37,720 nucleotides of DNA from Nitrospira sp. (GCA_025934915.1 JAICWG010000021.1:1-37720); one strand, 5' to 3'. Shown: positions 8,109-16,613, numbered from the stretch's first letter. Notes: generated by a model from the sequence alone, not told the origin. Numbers and translations are program-made.

Positions 8109-8821
8109 AGGTGGTGCTCGACATTGAAACCGTCCAGGCCACACGCGATGAATGGGTTCGTCTATTGGGGAAGCCGCCGGCAAATGAAGGGTCTTATCCG
8201 GCAGAAGGAGGCTTCGATCTCTTTTCGGCGGGAGCTGCTGAAGAGCAACGTCGCGCGGAGGATGAGTCGTATGCCAAGTCGGCGTTCGATGGAACGTTCA
8301 GCCGCATCGTCTGTATCGGCCTACTGGAATTTTCCGATCAGCTGGAAGCACGCAGCGCCGTCGCCTGGTTCGGGGCGAACGAGCGTGAGTTGCTCCGCCA
8401 ATTTTGGGCGAGACTGGCCCAAGACCGTCCTGCCTTGTACATCACGCATAATGGGCTTGGTTTTGATCTTCCCTTCATCAAGAAGCGGTCGATCATCAAT
8501 CAAGTGAAACCCAGCCTCGACATCAACCTCGCGAAATTCCGTACCGAACCGGTCTATGACACAATGGCCATCTGGAGTAATTGGGATATGAGGGGTTGGG
8601 TCAAGCTCGATGTATTGGCCCGCGCATTACAGGTCGACACGAAATCAGGCAGTGGGGAGCAAGTCGCCGAGATGTGGGAAAGGAGACAGGGTCGTGAGCT
8701 TGCACAGTACTGTCTGCAGGATACCTATGTGACCTATGCCTGCTACTGCCGCATGAACTTTCGTCAGCCGCTGTCCAGGGAGGTTGTCCTGTTGCAGCCT
8801 GAATTGTACGATGTCGGCTGA
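8105..8821 (+). CDS. Predicted 3'-5' exonuclease, DnaQ-like fold, PolB-related
   Basis: A 238-residue DEDDy exonuclease. Exo I is VVLDIET at the N-terminus (Asp and Glu metal ligands), Exo II is THNGLGFDLPF near residue 118, and Exo III is QYCLQDTYVT near residue 203 (YxxxD). It resembles the stand-alone proofreading-like exonucleases related to the PolB exonuclease domain. ATGA overlap with the mutT stop implies translational coupling, so mutY, mutT and this gene form one DNA-maintenance operon. The ATG at 8105 is preferred over the longer frame from 8009, which lies inside mutT. No polymerase domain is attached. Confidence 0.85.
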   Translation: MKVVLDIETVQATRDEWVRLLGKPPANEGSYPAEGGFDLFSAGAAEEQRRAEDESYAKSAFDGTFSRIVCIGLLEFSDQLEARSAVAWFGANERELLRQFWARLAQDRPALYITHNGLGFDLPFIKKRSIINQVKPSLDINLAKFRTEPVYDTMAIWSNWDMRGWVKLDVLARALQVDTKSGSGEQVAEMWERRQGRELAQYCLQDTYVTYACYCRMNFRQPLSREVVLLQPELYDVG

Positions 8822-8833
8822 TCGATCAGTCGA

Positions 8834-9829
8834 TCAACGAGTCGGATAGGCTTCCGCCGATTTCCTTTTTGGGGCAGGACGGGCGACTGTCTTGCTTGCC
8901 TTCAATGTTTTCACCTCTTCCGTCCGTTGACGGAGCTCTTTCTTCATCCACGTTGTTTCCTTCTTCAGCATCGCAATCTCAGAGTCCTTGAGCTTGTTGG
9001 CCTCGCGCGCTTCCCTGAGTTCATCGAGTTTCCTGTTGAGCAGTTCATCAGTGCTCAATTGAGGGGTTTCTGAATCAGTCCGAGGGTCCAAAATCGAATC
9101 TTCCCGTGGCGGTGCCGGCGCAATTTTCGCAGTTGAAGCGTTTGGTGCCGACATCGCGGTTGATGCAACTGGAGCGGCCTGAGACGCGAAAACCGGTATG
9201 GGCTTTGAGACTCCTACTGCAGTGTAGGAATTCGGCGTCGATCTTTTGGCGAGGGCTTGATAGTCGATCACCATCGTCATCGCTCCGCTTCCCAGAGCCA
9301 CGAAGGAAGGAGCTTTTTCAAGACGAGCGGCAGAACTAGGAGTGAATCTCGGGGCCTTCCCGGTTTGAGAAGGAGCGATGGTCAGGTAGATCGATCCTTT
9401 ATGCATATAGAGGGTGCCCGCTGTGGGTTCACTGCCTGACCCTGCCGATGGAGACACCTTGAAACCGACAATCTGCTCCGGTTTCGCTTGCGACAAGCCT
9501 TGGGCTAGCAGGGGAGCAAGAAATTCGGCGTCTTCATCGCTGAATACTCTCATCGGCTTGCTGCCACTGGCGGGCATGTTGTCTGACATGTTCTGAACGT
9601 CGTCGATCATAACGCCTTTCACTATTTTCAGCATCGTCATCTGGTCAATGGTGGCTGGGTGGCTGGCTTCAAATGACCAATCGGCGATTTCCTTGAGATA
9701 GATGGAGCCTTTGGCATTCTTGTGGAGCTTTGCCTCTCCGGAAAGCATCGAGCATCCGGCCACGACCAGGATGAGGGACATCAGCACACCGACATATCGG
9801 GAGCCGTGGACATTGAAATAGGCATGCAT
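8834..9829 (-). CDS. Lipoprotein of unknown function with C-terminal coiled coil
   Basis: A 331-residue protein. The N-terminus carries a signal peptide ending in the lipobox VVAGC, with Cys26 as the likely lipidated residue. The N-terminal 170 residues form a globular region (GSIYLKEIADWSFEASHP, VFSDEDAEFLAPLLAQGL, LYMHKGSIYLTI). They are followed by an Ala/Pro-rich linker (residues about 205-245) and a charged coiled coil (LDELREAREANKL, KKETTWMKKELRQRTEEV). The C-terminus is basic (RPAPKRKS) and could touch peptidoglycan or nucleic acid. AGGAG lies about 9 bases before the ATG. No known family was recognised. It is convergent with the exonuclease gene, 12 bases apart. Confidence 0.8.
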   Translation of the reverse strand: MHAYFNVHGSRYVGVLMSLILVVAGCSMLSGEAKLHKNAKGSIYLKEIADWSFEASHPATIDQMTMLKIVKGVMIDDVQNMSDNMPASGSKPMRVFSDEDAEFLAPLLAQGLSQAKPEQIVGFKVSPSAGSGSEPTAGTLYMHKGSIYLTIAPSQTGKAPRFTPSSAARLEKAPSFVALGSGAMTMVIDYQALAKRSTPNSYTAVGVSKPIPVFASQAAPVASTAMSAPNASTAKIAPAPPREDSILDPRTDSETPQLSTDELLNRKLDELREAREANKLKDSEIAMLKKETTWMKKELRQRTEEVKTLKASKTVARPAPKRKSAEAYPTR

Positions 9830-9915
9830 TATGGGATCTCCTCACATGGTCTTGTAACCGAAGGCGCTTGCTATTTGACGAAAGATTTGAATCCTATTGT
9901 GGTTCGGATGTCGAT

Positions 9916-10053
9916 CTACCAGATACCTAGTGCCATGAGTACCATGCCGATCGCCAACCATCCGACTACCCCGACCGAAATGATTGTTTCGAGTGTGATG
10001 CCGGAATCGGACGGGTTTGGATTGGGCTTTGACTCCGAGTCGGCAGACTTCAT
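9916..10053 (-). CDS. Possible 45-residue single-pass membrane protein
   Basis: The ORF encodes a hydrophilic, Ser/Pro-rich N-terminus (ESKPNPNPSDSG) and one C-terminal membrane helix (IISVGVVGWLAIGMVLMALG), ending two residues later. This is a plausible tiny membrane protein, but the Shine-Dalgarno is weak and no family is known to me. The frame is open upstream to 10107. Upstream of the lipoprotein start, 9830-9915 shows nothing else. Confidence 0.4.
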   Translation of the reverse strand: MKSADSESKPNPNPSDSGITLETIISVGVVGWLAIGMVLMALGIW

Positions 10054-10324
10054 AACGAGAAGCAAAGTCCTTCGTTGCCGAACAGATAGATGCCGAATAT
10101 AAAGCAATATTCATGCCTTTTATTTTTGAAGTAACGGGTTTGTTATTGTCGTTCAAGGCGAGAGGCTGTTCTTAACAAACCCCTGACGACCAAGCTTCAG
10201 AAGTTTGAACCTTGGAGGGTGCTTTCAAATCATGGGGTTAGCATCGAAAGATTGATCGAGCAGAGGGAAAGGATTCGGACAATCGGCAGACAGTCTAATC
10301 TTAACCGAGGCCAAAGGAGGTCGA

Positions 10325-10435
10325 ATGCAGGGAAAGAACAGCCGGAGAACTGTCCGAAGATGGCCGAGGGAGCCGGTCAGAAAATGTTCATTTCAACCGT
10401 TTGGCGTGCAGAATTGTTCCGAAAGCTTGAGATAG
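10325..10435 (+). CDS. Possible 36-residue basic small ORF with a perfect Shine-Dalgarno
   Basis: AAAGGAGG at 10313-10320 stands 4 bases before the ATG of a 36-codon frame (MQGKNSRRTVRRWPREPVRK and onward) ending in TAG. The product is very basic with two Cys. The Shine-Dalgarno is the strongest in this stretch, which is the only reason to list it. The frame is short enough to occur by chance, and the spacing is tight. The rest of 10054-10467 shows no other supported gene. Confidence 0.25.
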   Translation: MQGKNSRRTVRRWPREPVRKCSFQPFGVQNCSESLR

Positions 10436-10467
10436 GTGTCTCAGAAAGAATACGACCTCAAGACTTC

Positions 10468-11805
10468 TCAGGGGCATTCGCCATAAAGGGTCGCAGCCGA
10501 GGCGTCAAAGATATGTTTCATAGTCAGCGTGCCTGGTTTAAAATCACCGGTGCTCTTATCCCATACGACCGTAATATTCCCGTCGGTTTTCCCCATTGCC
10601 TGGGTTGACGAGCGGGTCGCATCACGTTCGACCAAAATTTCCACGTCTTTGCCGATATATCGGCGGTTGCGCTCCAAAGTAATGCGGCGTTGAGTCTCTA
10701 CGAGTCGAGCGACACGCATGCCTTTGACTTGATCAGGGACATCGTCAGTATACTTTCTAGCCGCGATCGTATGCTTCCGCTCCGAGTATTTGAAAATATA
10801 GGCTGAGTCGAACTGTGCCTGTTCTACCATGCGAGAAGTGGACTGGAAATCCTCATCTGACTCGGAACAGAAACCGCAGATGATATCTGTGGTCAGGACG
10901 ACATCGGGAACGGTGCTTCGAATGCGATCGACCAGCGCAAGGTATTCGGCTCCCGCATAGGTTCGTCCCATCAGTTCGAGAATTCGGTCGCTCCCGGCCT
11001 GCAGGGGGAGATGAATGTGCTTGCAGACTTTAGGGTGCGTGGCAATCGCCTTGATGAGCGCGACGGGAAAGTCCTTCGGATGCGGAGAGGTAAACCGTAC
11101 TCGGTCGATGCCTGCCGTATCCGCCACGGCCGTGATCAGTCTAGCGAAGTCCCAGTCTTCATGACGGTAGGAGTTTACGTTCTGGCCGAGCAACGTGATT
11201 TGCCTGAACCCTCGGGCGGAAGCGTCACGAGCTTCATGCAGAATGGATCTCGGATCACGCGACCGTTCACGTCCTCTCGTATAGGGGACGACACAGAAGG
11301 AGCAGAAATTATCGCAGCCTCGCATCACGGTAATCCAGGCGTTTACCCCGCTGTCGCGGTCCGGCATGATCCCTTCATAGGTTTCATACTCCGACAGATC
11401 GAGGGCAAACCCTTTCTGGAAGAGTCCTTGTTCTTGGGCTTCGAGCGCAGTCGTCAGCAACGAAGGAAGTTGACGGTACGCATCCGGGCCGGCCAACACG
11501 TCGATGAGCGGCTCCTTTTCCGTCATGGCGCTTTTCAGATTCTGAGCCATACAGCCGAGGACACAGACGACGAGCGGACGCTGTTTTTTCAGTGTTCTCA
11601 GTTCAGAAAGATGGGCATAGATCTTATTGTGTGCATTCTCTCTGATGGCGCAGGTGTTGACCAATACGACGTCGGCCCGTTCACGGTCTTCCGTAAAAAC
11701 GAATCCTTCCCGCTTCAGCATCGAGCGAACGAGTTCGCTGTCGGACTCGTTCATTTGGCAGCCGAAGGTTTCAATGTGGACTTGAGGAATTGTTTTTAAG
11801 ATCAT
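10468..11805 (-). CDS. miaB: tRNA-2-methylthio-N6-dimethylallyladenosine synthase MiaB
   Basis: Radical-SAM methylthiotransferase that adds the 2-methylthio group to i6A37 of tRNAs reading UNN codons. The UPF0004 domain carries three Cys for one [4Fe-4S] cluster (ETFGCQMN, VNTCAIREN, VLGCMAQ). The radical-SAM CxxxCxxC is in RGCDNFCSFCVVPYTRGRE near residue 160, and a C-terminal TRAM domain follows (RYIGKDVEILVE). Length 445 residues, normal. The ATG overlaps the mtaB stop (ATGA), so it is probably translated by coupling from mtaB. Confidence 0.95.
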   Translation of the reverse strand: MILKTIPQVHIETFGCQMNESDSELVRSMLKREGFVFTEDRERADVVLVNTCAIRENAHNKIYAHLSELRTLKKQRPLVVCVLGCMAQNLKSAMTEKEPLIDVLAGPDAYRQLPSLLTTALEAQEQGLFQKGFALDLSEYETYEGIMPDRDSGVNAWITVMRGCDNFCSFCVVPYTRGRERSRDPRSILHEARDASARGFRQITLLGQNVNSYRHEDWDFARLITAVADTAGIDRVRFTSPHPKDFPVALIKAIATHPKVCKHIHLPLQAGSDRILELMGRTYAGAEYLALVDRIRSTVPDVVLTTDIICGFCSESDEDFQSTSRMVEQAQFDSAYIFKYSERKHTIAARKYTDDVPDQVKGMRVARLVETQRRITLERNRRYIGKDVEILVERDATRSSTQAMGKTDGNITVVWDKSTGDFKPGTLTMKHIFDASAATLYGECP

Positions 11806-13139
11806 CGTACTACCACGGCACAGTTAACCTGTTGAGGAGACACGACATGGCCCAAAGCGCAACGGTCTGTTGCGGCCGTGATCGTGACCGGCAGGATCTG
11901 ATTCTGAAAATCCCCTGAATCTGCGATCCCCACTCTGGTGAAGTTCGGGGTCGTGCCGAAGCGGTAGGCATCGCGAGTACCAGCTTCAAAAAGGACCGAG
12001 ACCGTTTTGCCGATTTGTTTGTTGTGAAAGGTGAGTCGCTTGACTCGGTCGAGAGCCAGGAGGAGATCGGCTCGTTTCTTCACTGATGCCGACGAGATCC
12101 GCTGCTTCAGGCGCATTGCAGCCGTCCCCGGACGAGGGGAGTACGGAAATACGTGGAGATAGGAGAATGGAAGATCAGTGGCGACGGCAAGCGTAGTCTG
12201 AAACGCGATTTCAGACTCCCCGGGGAATCCTACCAGGAGATCAGTCCCAAGACCGAGGTCGGGGATAGTTGTGAAAGCCTTTTCGATCAGTTTGATATAG
12301 CTCTTAATCGTATGGCGGCGATTCATGGCCTGCAAGATCTGATCGTCTCCGCTTTGCAACGGGATGTGGAGATAGGGACAGAGTTTCTTCGACGAAGCGA
12401 GGAGATCAAGTAATTCATCACTGACTGTTGTAGGTTCAATTGATGAGATGCGGATTCGTTCGAAGCTGGCCGCTTGATCGAGCCAACGAAGCAACGAACA
12501 AAAGTCTCGGCCTTGGTTGACATATTGGCCGATGTTCACCCCAGTCAGTACGACTTCCCGGTATCCGCGAGCGGCTAAGACCTCAACTTCACGCTGGATA
12601 TCATCAAAAGTTCTGCTTCGCTCATGACCTCGTGCAAACGGAATAATGCAGAAACTGCACATCGCGCTGCAGCCGTCCTGTACTTTGAGCAATGCACGAG
12701 TCGAGTCCGATTCCGCAAAGTGCGGCAGCTCGAAATCTCCACGCGCAATCGATTTCGTATGCCGAATCTCTGCGACGGATCGTTTCCGTAGTTCGTGAGC
12801 GGGAGGAAGGTAGGTCGGCAGATCGAGCTTGAATTGGTGGCCCACGATGAGGTCGATCCCTGTTTGTTGTTTGAGACGTTCCATTCCCGTTTGGGCGTAG
12901 CACCCGGTCACCGCGATAAAGGCATGGGGAGAATGTTTCAGGGTCTTCCGGATCAGATATCGCGATGTCCGTTCTGCGTCTTCCGTGACCGCACAAGTAT
13001 TGAGCACAAGCAGATCTGTCGGTTGGCCGAACTCGACGAGATCAAACCCCTTTCGTCTGAGCCCCTCCCCAAGGATCGAGGTTTCGGCTTGATTCAAGCG
13101 GCAGCCGAGCGTATGAAGAGAGGCACGGGTCGTCACCAT
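11802..13139 (-). CDS. mtaB: tRNA t6A37 methylthiotransferase MtaB
   Basis: Radical-SAM methylthiotransferase that converts t6A37 to ms2t6A37 in tRNAs reading ANN codons. It has the same architecture as MiaB: N-terminal Cys residues in HTLGCRLNQAE, LNTCAVTEDAE and VTGCYAQ, radical-SAM motif DGCSAMCSFCIIPFARGHE near residue 155, and a short TRAM-like end. HTLGCRLNQAE with NTCAVT is characteristic of MtaB rather than MiaB or RimO. Length 445 residues. It is the first gene of the mtaB-miaB pair; together they cover both A37 hypermodifications next to the anticodon. Confidence 0.93.
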   Translation of the reverse strand: MVTTRASLHTLGCRLNQAETSILGEGLRRKGFDLVEFGQPTDLLVLNTCAVTEDAERTSRYLIRKTLKHSPHAFIAVTGCYAQTGMERLKQQTGIDLIVGHQFKLDLPTYLPPAHELRKRSVAEIRHTKSIARGDFELPHFAESDSTRALLKVQDGCSAMCSFCIIPFARGHERSRTFDDIQREVEVLAARGYREVVLTGVNIGQYVNQGRDFCSLLRWLDQAASFERIRISSIEPTTVSDELLDLLASSKKLCPYLHIPLQSGDDQILQAMNRRHTIKSYIKLIEKAFTTIPDLGLGTDLLVGFPGESEIAFQTTLAVATDLPFSYLHVFPYSPRPGTAAMRLKQRISSASVKKRADLLLALDRVKRLTFHNKQIGKTVSVLFEAGTRDAYRFGTTPNFTRVGIADSGDFQNQILPVTITAATDRCALGHVVSPQQVNCAVVVR

Positions 13140-13274
13140 AGGGTGGCATTATAGGAAGATCATGCCTGTTCCGGCAAGGTCGCATATTGCGACGAGGCCC
13201 CGGGAATTGTTTGATAATTGCCGGAAAGACTATCCTCGGATCATATCCGAGTCGTCGGGGAGAGCGTGACGGTC
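13140..13274. promoter_or_regulatory. Divergent intergenic region with two small inverted repeats
   Basis: The region separates mtaB (-) from the secreted-protein gene (+). It holds GTCGCA-TAT-TGCGAC (13179-13193) and CTCGGA-TCATA-TCCGAG (13235-13251), both with perfect 6-bp arms. The first is operator-like; the second lies about 24 bases before the ATG at 13275 and could be a leader hairpin. No clear -35/-10 pair was identified. Confidence 0.3.
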
Positions 13275-13679
13275 ATGCGTCTGCGTGCTCTCATCCTTTT
13301 TGTTTTTACAGGATTGCTCTGGAGCCCTCCTGTGACGGGATGGAGCGCGGATTCGCTTCCCCCCGAGCCCGATCTCAATACTCGCGTCGATGAGCTGTAT
13401 GACCATGAGGCACGTCTCTTTATCATGCTGTATTCCCTTAGCGGAAACGGCAAAGTCGACTATGTCACGGCCCGGCTGGTTCAGGAGTATTCTCGGAGTA
13501 CCTATGGTAATCCCATCTACCAGACCGAGGCTCAACCGCTGTTCTATTGGTGGAACCACATCATGTGGAACGATCCAGAGCAGGACGGGGTCAACGGCAA
13601 CGAAAAGATCTATCAGGAAAATACCGACTTCGATATCTCGCGATACAAGCCCTGTCTGTTCAACGGCCAACCCTGTTAA
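13275..13679 (+). CDS. Small secreted protein of unknown function
   Basis: A 134-residue protein with a clear signal peptide (MRLRALILFVFTGLLWSPP), probably cleaved after WSA. The mature part contains SLSGNGKVDYVTARLVQEY and later DPEQDGVNGNEK, which resemble but do not match a Ca-binding DxDxDG loop. Two Cys lie close to the C-terminus (KPCLFNGQPC). Trp and Tyr are frequent (LFYWWNHIMWND). No family was recognised. The ATG at 13275 is preferred; a GTG at 13266 has GGGGAG only 3 bases upstream. Its TAA stop abuts the structured repeat. Confidence 0.65.
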   Translation: MRLRALILFVFTGLLWSPPVTGWSADSLPPEPDLNTRVDELYDHEARLFIMLYSLSGNGKVDYVTARLVQEYSRSTYGNPIYQTEAQPLFYWWNHIMWNDPEQDGVNGNEKIYQENTDFDISRYKPCLFNGQPC

Positions 13680-13802
13680 CAGTCTGTTGAAAAAGTCCTC
13701 CAGCTTCGTTCTCACGTCGCTCAGAGGCTCAACGTACGGGACTGAGTACGCTTCGCCTCTTCGCTCGCTGCGGCCTCGCTGGAAGACCTTTTGAACAGAC
13801 TG
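13680..13802. repeat. Structured inverted-repeat element, copy A (123 bp)
   Basis: It begins at the base after the TAA of the preceding gene. The two ends are inverted repeats matching at 22 of 25 positions (left end CAGTCTGTTGAAAAAGTC, right end complement CAGTCTGTTCAAAAGGTC). The interior has GAGGCTCAACGTAC and later GTACGCTTCGCCTC, which can pair as an inner stem. It is clearly homologous to 30225-30346. It has no coding capacity. It could be a REP/MITE-like mobile repeat, a terminator, or an mRNA-stabilising structure. Confidence 0.85.
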
Positions 13803-13971
13803 GGGAGACTCTTGTAAGATCGTCCCGGTCCTTGCCGGTGAGGCCGCTCCCGCATGTTTTGTGATTCTGCTGAACAGCTCCGGGAGGCGATGGTATTCTG
13901 CCTTGCGCTGGAAAATCGCTCCGGTATGCAGGTCTGACTGATTCGGCTCACCTTCGTACGAGAAAGTCTCT

Positions 13972-15258
13972 GTGAAACAAGGAACCTTCGATCTTGCCGG
14001 TCTCGTGAATCGGCGCATCCTCGTGATGCTGCCGTTGGGTTTTGCATCCGGTCTCCCCCTTGCGCTCACGTCCGGGACTTTACAGGCCTGGCTTACAGTC
14101 GAAGGAGTTGACCTTAAGACCATCGGCATTTTCACGATGGTCGGCCTTCCCTATACGCTCAAGTTCCTTTGGGCTCCTGTGATGGATCGTGTGATCCCTC
14201 CCTGGTTCGGCCGACGGCGAGGCTGGATGGTCCTGACACAACTCTGTGTTGCGTTCGGCTTGGTGCTTATGGCGGCGACCAATCCGCGGATTCATCCTGG
14301 ATGGATGGCGGCTTATGCCGTGCTCGTCGCGTTTCTTGCCGCTTCATTGGACATTGTCTTTGACGCCTACCGAACGGACACGCTCCACCCTCACGAACGC
14401 GGATTGGGCGCTGCTGTGTGGGTGAATGGATATCGAATCGCTCTTTTGGCCTCCGGAGCTGGCGCGTTGGTCCTTGCCGATTATGTGGGATGGCAGATGA
14501 CGTATCTGGCGTTGGCAGCCGTCATGCTGGCTGGGTTATGTATCGTCCTGATCAGCCCGGACCCTACATTCGTCGCCGAGGCTCCGAAGAGCATGAGAGA
14601 GGCGGTCGGCGCACCACTGGCAGAGTTCTTTGGACGGCCTCACGCGTTGGGCTTTTTGGCCGTGATCATTCTCTATAAACTTGGAGACGCCTTTGCGTCT
14701 ACGCTCCAGACGGCTTTCCTGATCGGAGGACTCGGCTTTTCCGCTACGGATGTAGGCGCTGTGAAAGGGCTAGGGGTTTTTGCAACATTGCTCGGTGCCT
14801 TTTTGGGGGGACTCTTGATGACCAGGTTTGGACTGGTGCGCTCCCTATTGATCTTCGGTGCCTTGCAAGCGGTCTCAAACCTGGGTTTTGTCGCATTGGC
14901 CGTAGTCGGCAAGAACCCAACCGCCCTCACAGCGGTGGTCGTAATTGAAAACGTGACGGGAGGAATGGGTACCGCTGCGTTCGTCGCTTTGGTGATGTCG
15001 CTCTGCGATCCTCGGTATACCGCGACTCAGTTCGCGCTACTGTCTTCGTTGGAGGCATTGGGAAGGGTCTTTGCCGGTCGTCCGTCGGCGGATGTCGTGA
15101 CTCTGGTCGGATGGACACAATTTTTTGTCTTGACCGTGGTGGTGGCTTTGCCGGGTCTTTGGGCTGTTTGGCGGGTCCGGCGTTCTCTCGAACCAGAACA
15201 GAGGACGGTCGTGCATCCCTCTGTTATGGAACCTGCAGCATCGCCAGTCTCCAAGTGA
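13972..15258 (+). CDS. ampG: AmpG-like major facilitator permease
   Basis: A 428-residue inner-membrane transporter of the AmpG family, which imports anhydro-muropeptides for cell-wall recycling. About 12 membrane segments are visible. The N-terminus (LVMLPLGFASGLPLALTSGT, LQAWL) is the AmpG signature, with LKFLWAPVMDR and FGRRRGWMVLTQ corresponding to the MFS loop after helix 2. FDAYRTDTL around residue 125 is also AmpG-like. The C-terminal tail is short and hydrophilic. The start is GTG with a weak purine-rich site (GAGAAAG); no better start exists without losing helix 1. The interval 13803-13971 before it shows no gene. Confidence 0.87.
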   Translation: MKQGTFDLAGLVNRRILVMLPLGFASGLPLALTSGTLQAWLTVEGVDLKTIGIFTMVGLPYTLKFLWAPVMDRVIPPWFGRRRGWMVLTQLCVAFGLVLMAATNPRIHPGWMAAYAVLVAFLAASLDIVFDAYRTDTLHPHERGLGAAVWVNGYRIALLASGAGALVLADYVGWQMTYLALAAVMLAGLCIVLISPDPTFVAEAPKSMREAVGAPLAEFFGRPHALGFLAVIILYKLGDAFASTLQTAFLIGGLGFSATDVGAVKGLGVFATLLGAFLGGLLMTRFGLVRSLLIFGALQAVSNLGFVALAVVGKNPTALTAVVVIENVTGGMGTAAFVALVMSLCDPRYTATQFALLSSLEALGRVFAGRPSADVVTLVGWTQFFVLTVVVALPGLWAVWRVRRSLEPEQRTVVHPSVMEPAASPVSK

Positions 15259-15487
15259 TTCGGCGTACCGACTTTGCTTGCCTTCTCATCCCAATCTCCT
15301 ACAATCCAACCAGAGACAATTGGCCCAGATGTACGCATAGTTGAGAACTCTCACGTTGTGATAACCAATCCGCAATTATGCTTGTACGTATGACAGCCAA
15401 AATCACTGGCCGTTTGGCCGAACCACACGTCAAGCATTATTACGGCTTGCCTCTTGAGTTGCCGCAGGACATGATCTTCGGGAACAG

Positions 15488-15706
15488 ATGGAAGCACCCG
15501 CACTTGTTCTCATCGAAGAGAAATCAGACGGGGTGTTCCTGTTTCGTTTTTCTGCCGACGGTCAGGTTGTTGGAGACACCTGGCACATGATGGTGGAGGA
15601 AGCGAAACAGCAAGCTTATTTTGAGTTTCCCGAATTACTTTCTGGCTGGAAATCAGTTCCTGCGGACGTGGAGAATGTAGTTGCATTCGGGCTGGCGAAC
15701 AACTAA
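15488..15706 (+). CDS. Small hypothetical protein, possibly 5'-frameshifted
   Basis: A 72-residue protein with regular composition (LVLIEEKSDGVFLFRFSADG, then QVVGDTWH, EEAKQQAYFEF, and LLSGW). It looks like a small cytosolic beta-rich protein, but I cannot name the family. The Shine-Dalgarno is poor. A different frame just upstream, from ATG 15390, reads MTAKITGRLAEPHVKHYYG then LPLELPQ, and would join smoothly to DLREQMEAP in this frame if about 5 bases near 15466-15475 were removed. The original gene may thus have begun at 15390. Between 15259 and 15389 I see nothing. Confidence 0.6.
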   Translation: MEAPALVLIEEKSDGVFLFRFSADGQVVGDTWHMMVEEAKQQAYFEFPELLSGWKSVPADVENVVAFGLANN

Positions 15707-15762
15707 GGGTTGTGACGATGAAAAGAGGAACAGACTGGATTTTCGATGAATCGGATGATTGG

Positions 15763-16056
15763 TTAGGAAGATAACCGCCGTTGAAGGAAGAGCACGAAGA
15801 GCATCAAGGTCGGTAGCGGAGCCAGCACAAACGGCAACAACCATAACCAGACATTTTTGCCGCGTACGCGCGCTTGGTCGATCATCCAGACAAAAAGCCA
15901 GACCAGAAGGCCGACATAGTTGAGGGTGATCCATCGGGTCGTGTGAATTTTCAGGCCGCTCGAACTATCGGGAGAACCTTGGAGAAGGAAAAGTCCTAGC
16001 AGCAAGACAAACGCGCCGAGTAGAACCGCAATGAGTTTTTTGCTCCAAACGAACAT
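15763..16056 (-). CDS. Small integral membrane protein, three predicted helices
   Basis: A 97-residue protein with hydrophobic segments near residues 8-25 (LIAVLLGAFVLLLGLFLL), 44-62 (ITLNYVGLLVWLFVWMI) and 70-92 (VWLWLLPFVLAPLPTLMLFV). They are joined by a polar loop (QGSPDSSSGLKIHTTR) and a basic loop (DQARVRGKN). No family assigned. The ATG at 16056 is chosen because GGAGGAGACC directly precedes it; the six-residue extension upstream lacks such a site. It stands alone and is divergent from the DUF4359-like gene. Confidence 0.7.
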   Translation of the reverse strand: MFVWSKKLIAVLLGAFVLLLGLFLLQGSPDSSSGLKIHTTRWITLNYVGLLVWLFVWMIDQARVRGKNVWLWLLPFVLAPLPTLMLFVLFLQRRLSS

Positions 16057-16189
16057 GGTCTCCTCCTGGCTCAAAAGGACTCTGTGAACGAAGTCGAGGT
16101 AAACTAATTGGCTGACATTCGTTTGTCAAACCAGGCCGCTCTGGTTGTCATCGAATCATATCGAAGATGAATGATTCTGTGAGAACGTC

Positions 16190-16561
16190 ATGAGTCTTCT
16201 CCGCCTGAGTGGGGTGGTTGTTGCGCTGGTCGTGGCCGTCGGTCTCGCATTATCGAATCCGACCATGGACGACTATTTACGCTTCGTTGAACAGGAATTG
16301 AGCAAGGCGATAGACCGAATGGACCGGGGTACAGCGACTCGAGAACAACAATTTATTCGGCAGGTGTTTCAGTCGCAAAGTAGGAAGCTTCTCGAATCCA
16401 TCGTGAGACCGAATACCGCGCGACAGAACTGGGGGATTGCGAGCTGGTATGAAACACAGGTGGCGGATACGAAAGTCATCGTTCTCGGTCTCGGCAGTCG
16501 GTTCATACCCCTTCAGGGTGTCGAGGAAGCGACGTTGAAAATCGGGCGAATGGCCTTCTAA
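16190..16561 (+). CDS. DUF4359-like small exported or membrane-anchored protein
   Basis: A 123-residue protein beginning with one hydrophobic helix (GVVVALVVAVGLALS) followed by NPTMDDYLRFVEQEL, the layout of the DUF4359 family. The helix may be a signal anchor. The rest is helical and then has a beta segment (NWGIASWYETQVADTKVIVL, then GLGSRFIP). Function is unknown for the family as far as I know. The family assignment is from memory of the NPxxxxY motif and is tentative. The stop is followed directly by the hairpin at 16571-16595. Confidence 0.65.
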   Translation: MSLLRLSGVVVALVVAVGLALSNPTMDDYLRFVEQELSKAIDRMDRGTATREQQFIRQVFQSQSRKLLESIVRPNTARQNWGIASWYETQVADTKVIVLGLGSRFIPLQGVEEATLKIGRMAF

Positions 16562-16595
16562 AAAGAAAAAGGGCCAGGGTAATTTGGACTGGCCC
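16561..16595 (-). terminator. Intrinsic terminator for leftward transcription (possibly bidirectional)
   Basis: GGGCCAG (16571-16577) and CTGGCCC (16589-16595) form a perfect 7-bp stem with an 11-base loop. On the minus strand the stem is followed by TTTTTCTTTT (complement of 16561-16570), a canonical intrinsic terminator. On the plus strand only a weak U-rich run follows, although it would serve the DUF4359-like gene. No minus-strand gene lies to its right. Confidence 0.6.
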
Positions 16596-16613
16596 GATTC
16601 TATCGGTTATTTC

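Noticed and set aside
8819..8836. TGATCGATCA palindrome between the exonuclease and lipoprotein genes
   Set aside because: It is formed mostly from the two stop-codon regions in a 12-base convergent gap; too short to call a terminator.
13680..13802. Interpretation of repeat copy A as a simple intrinsic terminator
   Set aside because: The arms are far longer than a terminator stem, the interior is conserved with copy B, and no U-tract follows the outer stem; termination is still possible but does not explain the element.
13230..14135. Minus-strand ORF of 301 codons opposite the secreted protein and ampG start
   Set aside because: It is antisense to two better-supported genes and spans the inverted-repeat element; no family motif is visible.
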